From contig JAJFHB010000489.1 in NCBI GenBank assembly GCA_021775795.1, positions 1-11,285 of the forward strand: a stretch of DNA of 11,285 nt, read 5' to 3'. Below, one piece after another: positions 7,005 to 11,285 of the stretch; the stretch's first letter is position 1; the number at the start of each line of letters is the position of its first letter. The translations under genes and the position numbers were made by a program. Source of the DNA: Hyphomicrobiales bacterium (GTDB taxonomy: Bacteria; Pseudomonadota; Alphaproteobacteria; Rhizobiales; JAJFHB01). The notes under the pieces are model-generated. The model was not told the origin of the DNA, searched no databases, and worked only from the letters and a program-made list of their open reading frames with translations.

Positions 7005-7326
7005 GATTGCCTTCCTGTGATGTTGCCGATTACATCAGGTCTTATGACCTGAGGTTAACGGTTCGGTTGTGGCGAGACTATTGGTTTGCACGGCATTGCA
7101 CAACGATCCTTCGGAGCCGCTTTTCGTTGGGCCGGGAAACCGCCGGAGCTCGACATCTCCAATCGCTGAAGAAATGCATAGCGTCCCCGGCGGTCTGTGA
7201 AGCCTTGATAGTGCGCAGCAAATGAGTGGCATCGTGCAAGCGTCGCCGATGCTAGTTGATCGCGGCAAAGCATGTATGAGATACCTTAGCGTTAAGACCC
7301 TGGATCAATCTTGTGAGGGACGGCGT
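7005..7326. other. Divergent promoter region
   Basis: This 322-base stretch separates the minus-strand exported-protein gene from the plus-strand crotonase gene, so it should hold promoters for both. Visible elements are the 18-base palindrome at 7035-7052 and a direct repeat TTGCAC at 7086-7091 and 7096-7101, ten bases (one helical turn) apart. A wide inverted repeat ACCGCCGG / CCGGCGGT lies at 7139-7146 and 7187-7194. Short open frames cross it on both strands, but none has a good ribosome site or a recognisable product. Confidence 0.5.
7035..7052. promoter_or_regulatory. Perfect palindrome, candidate operator
   Basis: TCAGGTC-TTAT-GACCTGA has seven matching bases on each side of a four-base centre. 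It is centred about 39 bases upstream of the minus-strand gene start at 7004 and nearly 290 bases before the crotonase start. The size and symmetry suit a dimeric TetR- or GntR-type repressor, but no regulator gene is in the window. It could control either divergent gene. Confidence 0.45.
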
Positions 7327-8145
7327 GTGGCAAAATACGAAACCCTGATTGTGGAAGTGGCCGACGGGCTGATGTGGATCAGCCTCAATCGCCCAACGGT
7401 GTTGAATGCATTCAATCTAGCGCAGTGGCACGACGTCAAGTCGGCTCTTGACGAGGCGGCCGCAGACGATTCTGTCCGGGTAATCGCAATCAAGGGACAA
7501 GGCGGCAACTTTTCTGCCGGCTACGATCTGACAGCGGCGCTCGGCGGCGACCTGGCAGAGCCGCTGCCGAATGCCTTTCGCGACTATGTCGATGTGGGCA
7601 ATGACACATGCTGGGCGGTCTGGAACTCGAAAAAGCCGGTAATCTCGGCGATACAGGGCTATTGCCTGGGTGGGGCGTTCGAACTGGCGATGGCTTGCGA
7701 CTTTGCCTACGCGGACACCAGCGCCCGATTGGGTGAGCCCGAGATCTTGCTGTCGGATGCGCCGCCGTTCCTGATCAGCCCCTGGGTGATGGGAATGCGC
7801 CAGGCCAAGCATATTCTACTGTCAGGCGAACTCGTATCCGCAGAGACAGCCATGCAATACGGCATTCTCAACAAGGTCTGCGAGCCCGGCGAGCTGGAGG
7901 CAACGGTAACCCGCATGGCCAGGCGTTTGATGGGATTTGCACCGGAGACCTGGCACCAGAACAAGTCGGCAGTGAATCGGTCTTACGAGATCATGGGCTT
8001 CCGGTCCTGCGTCGAGATGGGCAAGGAAGCGTTTGTCACCGCCAATGTGACCCCCAATGCATTGAAGACGGAGTTTCTCGAACGCCTGAGCCGTGATGGC
8101 TTTTCCGAAGCGATCAAATGGCTGCAAACGCGTTACGTTACCTGA
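7327..8145 (+). CDS. Enoyl-CoA hydratase/isomerase family protein
   Basis: This 272-residue cytoplasmic crotonase-fold protein acts on an acyl-CoA, most simply by adding water across a 2,3-double bond. The oxyanion-hole segment GNFSAGYDL lies at residues 60-68 and the second, GYCLGGAFELAMACD, at 111-125. Both glutamates used by hydratases are in place (Glu119 in FELA, Glu139 in GEPEI). The loop after Glu139 reads LLSDAPPFLISPWVMG instead of the common GTIPGAGGTQRL, so this is a divergent subgroup with uncertain substrate. I chose the GTG at 7327 because GAGGGA lies six bases before it and the protein then starts AKYETLIVEVADG, as relatives do. An ATG at 7222 would add 35 residues lacking family resemblance. 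It is followed after 21 bases by an acyl-CoA ligase, which likely supplies its substrate. Confidence 0.9.
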   Translation: MAKYETLIVEVADGLMWISLNRPTVLNAFNLAQWHDVKSALDEAAADDSVRVIAIKGQGGNFSAGYDLTAALGGDLAEPLPNAFRDYVDVGNDTCWAVWNSKKPVISAIQGYCLGGAFELAMACDFAYADTSARLGEPEILLSDAPPFLISPWVMGMRQAKHILLSGELVSAETAMQYGILNKVCEPGELEATVTRMARRLMGFAPETWHQNKSAVNRSYEIMGFRSCVEMGKEAFVTANVTPNALKTEFLERLSRDGFSEAIKWLQTRYVT

Positions 8146-8166
8146 CTGCGAGCCTGGAAGGCGATC

Positions 8167-9696
8167 ATGGAGTTTCTCGCGGCCCATAATATTCCCGCTC
8201 TCGTCCAGGCCGCCGCCAATGAATTTGGCGACAAAACCTGCGCGATTGCTCCGCAGCGCACGGTTACCTTCGAGCAGTTTGCAGGCGAGGTCGCCGCCAT
8301 CGCAGGGCGGCTGCGTGACCTGGGCGTCGACCCGGGCGACCGGGTGGCGCTTTTGGATGTCAACTCTCTGGAATTCCTCGAAACCTTTTGTGCGCTTGGG
8401 GTGGTGGGCGCGGTTTCGGTGCCCCTGAACTATCGCCAGCGCGTGCCGGAGCATCGATTTCAGATCGAAGATTCCGGCGCCCGCCTGTTGTTGGCCAATG
8501 CCCGCTACTCAGGGGAAGCCGATGAATTAGCGTCATCCATGGAACTTGGCTGGCGTCGCATCGATGAAATTGCAGCACCCAGCCCGGAGGAGCCGGGCGG
8601 CGTTGTCCAGCTCACCGATCCTGACCCGGCAACGGCGCTGGCGGTTTGTTACACCAGTGGCACAACCGGCCGGCCCAAGGGCGCCGTGATCGATCAGTTC
8701 ACGGCCAGTCTGCGGGCCCGGAAGATAATGTGCGACCTGGGGCTGGGATCTGACGACGTCATGCACATGACGACGCCCATGTTTCACATCTCGTGCCTCA
8801 TCCTCAGCCTCGCGGCGCTGCAGCGCGGCGCGACGCAGTTGATCCTGCCCCAATTCGCATATGAAACCACGATGGCGGCGGTGCGCGAACACAAGGTTAC
8901 CTTTATCAACACCGTGCCTACGATCCTGAGCATGGCACTGGCCCGCGACGATTTTGCCCCCGACGTGCTCGCTGGACTGCGCCTAATCATGTACACCGCC
9001 GCCCCCATGAGCCTGCCCCTCCTGCGCACGTTGATGGAGGTCTATCGGGGTGATCTGATTCAATTCCTCGGCCAGACTGAAGATCTGCCGCAAACCGTCC
9101 TGACACCCGAAGATCATCACAATGCGCTCTTGGGCATCGCACCTGGCCGGCTCGGATCGGTTGGACGGCCATGCGCCGGGGTGGAAGTGATGATCTGCGA
9201 CGACGTGGGCAATACGGTCCCGCCCGGCGAGATCGGCGAGATCGTCACCCGCGCCGGCACGGCCATGTCTGGATATTGGAATCTGCCCGTCGAGACCGCG
9301 GAGACACTCAAGGACGGTTGGGTATTTACCGGCGACCTCGGTTACCAGGACGCCGATGGCTATGTGTATCTGGCCGGCCGCAAGAAGCACACGATCATAC
9401 GCGGCGGCGAGAATGTTTATCCCTCCGAGGTGGAGCCGGTTTTACTGGAGGCCCCGGGGGTTCGGGACGCCGTGATCCTTGGCCTGCCGGATGATACCTG
9501 GGGTGAGATCGTCGTGGCGGCGGTCGTCGCCGACGGCAAAGACATTGACGCTGATGTGATCATCGCCCATTGCCGCAGCCGCCTTGCCAGCTACCGTTGT
9601 CCGGAACGAATCTATTTCGTCAACGAGATGCCGCTCAACGCTGCCGGCAAGGTTCTTCGGCGCGAACTGCTGGACCAGATGAGCCTGCAAACATAG
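8167..9696 (+). CDS. AMP-forming acyl-CoA synthetase/ligase
   Basis: This 509-residue protein belongs to the ANL superfamily. Members adenylate a carboxylic acid with ATP and then transfer it to CoA. Motifs in order are the P-loop YTSGTTGRPKG (162-172), the TAAPMS substrate-pocket strand (278-282), and GQTED at 302-306 in place of the usual GMTE. FTGDLGYQDADGYVYLAGR (387-405) holds the ribose-binding Asp390. After it comes the hinge RKKHTIIRGGENVYPSEVE, and the catalytic lysine Lys495 lies in NAAGKVLRREL. The histidine at 408 replaces the aspartate that most relatives have (R-x-K-D). A GGAAGG ribosome site ends five bases before the ATG. The substrate is unknown: fatty, aromatic and short branched acids are all activated by this family. 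Coupling to the preceding crotonase suggests an acid degraded through a 2-enoyl-CoA. Confidence 0.9.
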   Translation: MEFLAAHNIPALVQAAANEFGDKTCAIAPQRTVTFEQFAGEVAAIAGRLRDLGVDPGDRVALLDVNSLEFLETFCALGVVGAVSVPLNYRQRVPEHRFQIEDSGARLLLANARYSGEADELASSMELGWRRIDEIAAPSPEEPGGVVQLTDPDPATALAVCYTSGTTGRPKGAVIDQFTASLRARKIMCDLGLGSDDVMHMTTPMFHISCLILSLAALQRGATQLILPQFAYETTMAAVREHKVTFINTVPTILSMALARDDFAPDVLAGLRLIMYTAAPMSLPLLRTLMEVYRGDLIQFLGQTEDLPQTVLTPEDHHNALLGIAPGRLGSVGRPCAGVEVMICDDVGNTVPPGEIGEIVTRAGTAMSGYWNLPVETAETLKDGWVFTGDLGYQDADGYVYLAGRKKHTIIRGGENVYPSEVEPVLLEAPGVRDAVILGLPDDTWGEIVVAAVVADGKDIDADVIIAHCRSRLASYRCPERIYFVNEMPLNAAGKVLRRELLDQMSLQT

Positions 9697-9882
9697 AGCT
9701 GCTCTTGAACCGTCTCCAAAGCATATCGTGCCTTCGAGATAGTCTGCTCGCACCAAAACCGCTCTGCAACGGGAGCAGGAGCATGGTTGGGACGCCCCAC
9801 CAAGAGACATCTGACCCTGTAGCCCTCCGCTTGTAGATTTGTCTGAGCGTCGCCGCTATGCTCTCCGATAGGGAGAATGCCG

Positions 9883-11277
9883 ATGGAACGCCGCCTTGCT
9901 GCTGTGCTTTTGGCCGACATCGTCGGCTTTTCACGCCTTATGGAGATGGATGAGGATGGCGTCCTCACTCGTCAAAAATTACACAATAAGGAGTTGATCG
10001 GTCCCGAGATTGCCCGCCACCGGGGCCGTATCGTCAAGACTACCGGCGACGGGATGCTGGCTGAGTTTTCCTCAGCACAGGATGCGGTACGTTGTGCCAT
10101 CGACATCCAGATCGGGATGACCAGCCGTGAGGTCGGTCAGGACGAGGAGCGGCGCATCCGTTATCGGATTGGCATCAACCTCGCAGACGTGGTTTTCGAC
10201 GACGGTGACATCTTCGGCGACGGCGTCAATGTTGCGGCACGGCTGGAGGGGCTTGCGGAGCCCGGTGGCGTATGCATTTCCGACATCGTTCACCAGACTG
10301 TGCTCGACCGTGTCGGGGAGGCCTTTCGCGACATGGGCGGACAGCGCGTCAAGAACATCTCGCGACCCATCCGGGTCTGGCAGTGGACACCGGACGCGCC
10401 GGTGGAACGCGAGGCACCCGAGATTGCACTGAAACAGCGCGTCCAATTCTGCACTTCGGCAGACGGCACCCAAATCGCCTATGCCTCCGTAGGCGAGGGC
10501 TCACCGGTCTTCAAAGCGCCGAGCTACCTCACTCATATCGAGTATGAATGGACGAACACCTTCTGGGGCCCGTTCCTCGCCGAATTCGCCAGTAACAATC
10601 GTCTCGTCCGTTTCGACCAGCGGGGCAACGGGCTTTCCGACTGGGACGCCGAGCGCATCTCGCCCGACGCCATGGTCGAAGACATGGAAGCGGTTGTGGA
10701 AGCCTCTGGCCTGGAGAAGCTTGCCCTCTTTGGTATAAGCCAAGGTGCGGCCTTTTCGGTACGCTATGCCGCAAGGCATCCCGAAAAAGTCTCGTGCCTC
10801 ATTCTCTTTGGGGGCTACATGCGTGGGCGCCTGTTACGCGAGGACCCGGAGGAGGAAAAACTCTACAACGCTGCCACGGTCATGATGCGTGAGGGTTGGG
10901 GCTCACCCAACCCCGTATACCGCCAATTCTTCACGTCAAGCTACCTCCCCGACGCCCCGCAGAACGTCAAGGAGAGCTTTGACGAGTTGCAGCGCGTTTC
11001 GGGTAATGCCGAGAACGCCGTTCGCATCTATGAAATGAACGCGCAGCTCGACACGACCGAGATTGCCAAACAGCTCCGGATACCGACGCTCGTGCTTCAT
11101 ATGAAAGGTGACCGGATGGTGCCGGTTTCGGAGGGCCAGTTGATCGCTCGGCTGATCCCAGGCGCGCAGTTCGTCGAATTGCCCGGCAGCAACCACGTGG
11201 CTATCGGGGGCCAGCCGTGCTTCGACATGTTCTTTGAAGAGGTTCGGGCCTTCATGGCTGAGCACGCCGCGGACTAG
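9883..11277 (+). CDS. Class III adenylate cyclase fused to alpha/beta hydrolase
   Basis: This 464-residue, probably cytoplasmic protein has two domains. Residues 1 to about 170 form a class III nucleotide cyclase domain: LLADIVGFSRLM with metal ligand Asp12, KTTGDGMLAEF with adenine-selecting Lys52 and metal ligand Asp56, then DIFGDGVNVAARLE with Asp109, Asn116 and the transition-state Arg120. The complete set predicts active cAMP formation rather than cGMP. Residues from about 187 to the end form an alpha/beta hydrolase: RFDQRGNGLSDW, nucleophile elbow GISQGA with Ser286, acid Asp410 in HMKGDRMVP, and His438 in GSNHVAI. No membrane segment or signal peptide is seen. I prefer the ATG at 9883, six bases after GGAGA; an in-frame ATG at 9877 abuts that site. 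Such fusions are known in Hyphomicrobiales, but what the hydrolase senses or cuts is not clear from sequence. The gene stands 186 bases after the ligase gene and seems independent. Confidence 0.92.
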   Translation: MERRLAAVLLADIVGFSRLMEMDEDGVLTRQKLHNKELIGPEIARHRGRIVKTTGDGMLAEFSSAQDAVRCAIDIQIGMTSREVGQDEERRIRYRIGINLADVVFDDGDIFGDGVNVAARLEGLAEPGGVCISDIVHQTVLDRVGEAFRDMGGQRVKNISRPIRVWQWTPDAPVEREAPEIALKQRVQFCTSADGTQIAYASVGEGSPVFKAPSYLTHIEYEWTNTFWGPFLAEFASNNRLVRFDQRGNGLSDWDAERISPDAMVEDMEAVVEASGLEKLALFGISQGAAFSVRYAARHPEKVSCLILFGGYMRGRLLREDPEEEKLYNAATVMMREGWGSPNPVYRQFFTSSYLPDAPQNVKESFDELQRVSGNAENAVRIYEMNAQLDTTEIAKQLRIPTLVLHMKGDRMVPVSEGQLIARLIPGAQFVELPGSNHVAIGGQPCFDMFFEEVRAFMAEHAAD

Positions 11278-11285
11278 TGGACAGA

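Noticed and set aside
7139..7194. Inverted repeat ACCGCCGG / CCGGCGGT
   Set aside because: The 40-base spacing makes a stable hairpin unlikely, and such GC-rich matches arise by chance at this base composition.
7256..7269. TTGATCGCGGCAAA as a second FNR-type box before the crotonase gene
   Set aside because: The right half (GCAAA) departs from ATCAA at two positions, so the match is too weak to call.
7007..7273. Short open frames on both strands in the divergent promoter region
   Set aside because: Poor start contexts, overlap with one another and no recognisable protein pattern; treated as chance frames in non-coding DNA.
7222..7326. Upstream in-frame ATG codons that would extend the crotonase by up to 35 residues
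   Set aside because: The extension has no family resemblance, and the GTG at 7327 has a clear GAGGGA ribosome site six bases before it.
7327..9696. Feruloyl-CoA synthetase plus hydratase-lyase (hydroxycinnamate) pathway, suggested by the protocatechuate gene in the same window
   Set aside because: The crotonase keeps the two-glutamate hydratase pattern (FELA and GEPEI) and lacks the GGFSPLVACD-type motif I expect for hydroxycinnamoyl-CoA hydratase-lyases. No vanillin dehydrogenase is nearby.
9697..9882. Minus-strand open frame in the gap before the cyclase gene, considered as a transposase remnant
   Set aside because: No transposase motif or terminal repeats are seen, and much of the frame merely runs antisense into the cyclase gene. 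Nothing else recognisable is in this gap.

Overview
The window looks like alphaproteobacterial chromosome, most likely from the Hyphomicrobiales or a related group. The evidence is moderately high G+C, tightly packed operons, beta-ketoadipate genes with a CatIJ-type CoA-transferase, and a class III cyclase fused to an alpha/beta hydrolase, an architecture common in rhizobia-like bacteria. The taxonomic assignment is an inference. I see no rRNA, tRNA, CRISPR array or intact mobile element.

Bases 1-4275 (+ strand) are catabolic. The window opens inside pcaG, the alpha subunit of protocatechuate 3,4-dioxygenase. Next come two overlapping genes for a heterodimeric class I CoA-transferase that probably activates 3-oxoadipate (catI, catJ). 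Together they supply the ring cleavage and the CoA transfer of the protocatechuate branch of the beta-ketoadipate pathway. After a 130-base gap with a strong hairpin lies a lone hyuA-like gene (N-methylhydantoinase A / 5-oxoprolinase family) with no hyuB partner in the window.

Bases 4276-5914 hold a compact two-gene unit: an ACR3-family arsenite efflux permease and an 81-residue protein with a C-x2-C-x5-C-x3-C cluster. A perfect FNR/Anr-type box (TTGAT-N4-ATCAA) lies 95 bases upstream of the permease start, and a strong hairpin terminator follows the small gene. No arsR or arsC is present. An apparently oxygen-responsive ACR3 unit paired with a small cysteine protein is the most unusual thing here.

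Bases 5915-7004 (- strand) carry two small unrecognised genes, both for proteins with clear N-terminal signal peptides, separated by about 325 bases without a convincing gene.

Bases 7005-9696 (+ strand) hold a second catabolic or lipid-type unit: a crotonase-family enoyl-CoA hydratase/isomerase and an AMP-forming acyl-CoA ligase, 21 bases apart. The ligase would activate a carboxylic acid to its CoA thioester, and the crotonase would act on that thioester. The substrate cannot be read from the sequence. The 322-base divergent region in front of the unit contains a perfect 18-base palindrome.

Bases 9883-11277 (+ strand) encode a complete two-domain protein. It has an N-terminal class III adenylate cyclase domain with every canonical catalytic residue, and a C-terminal alpha/beta hydrolase domain with an apparently intact Ser-Asp-His triad.
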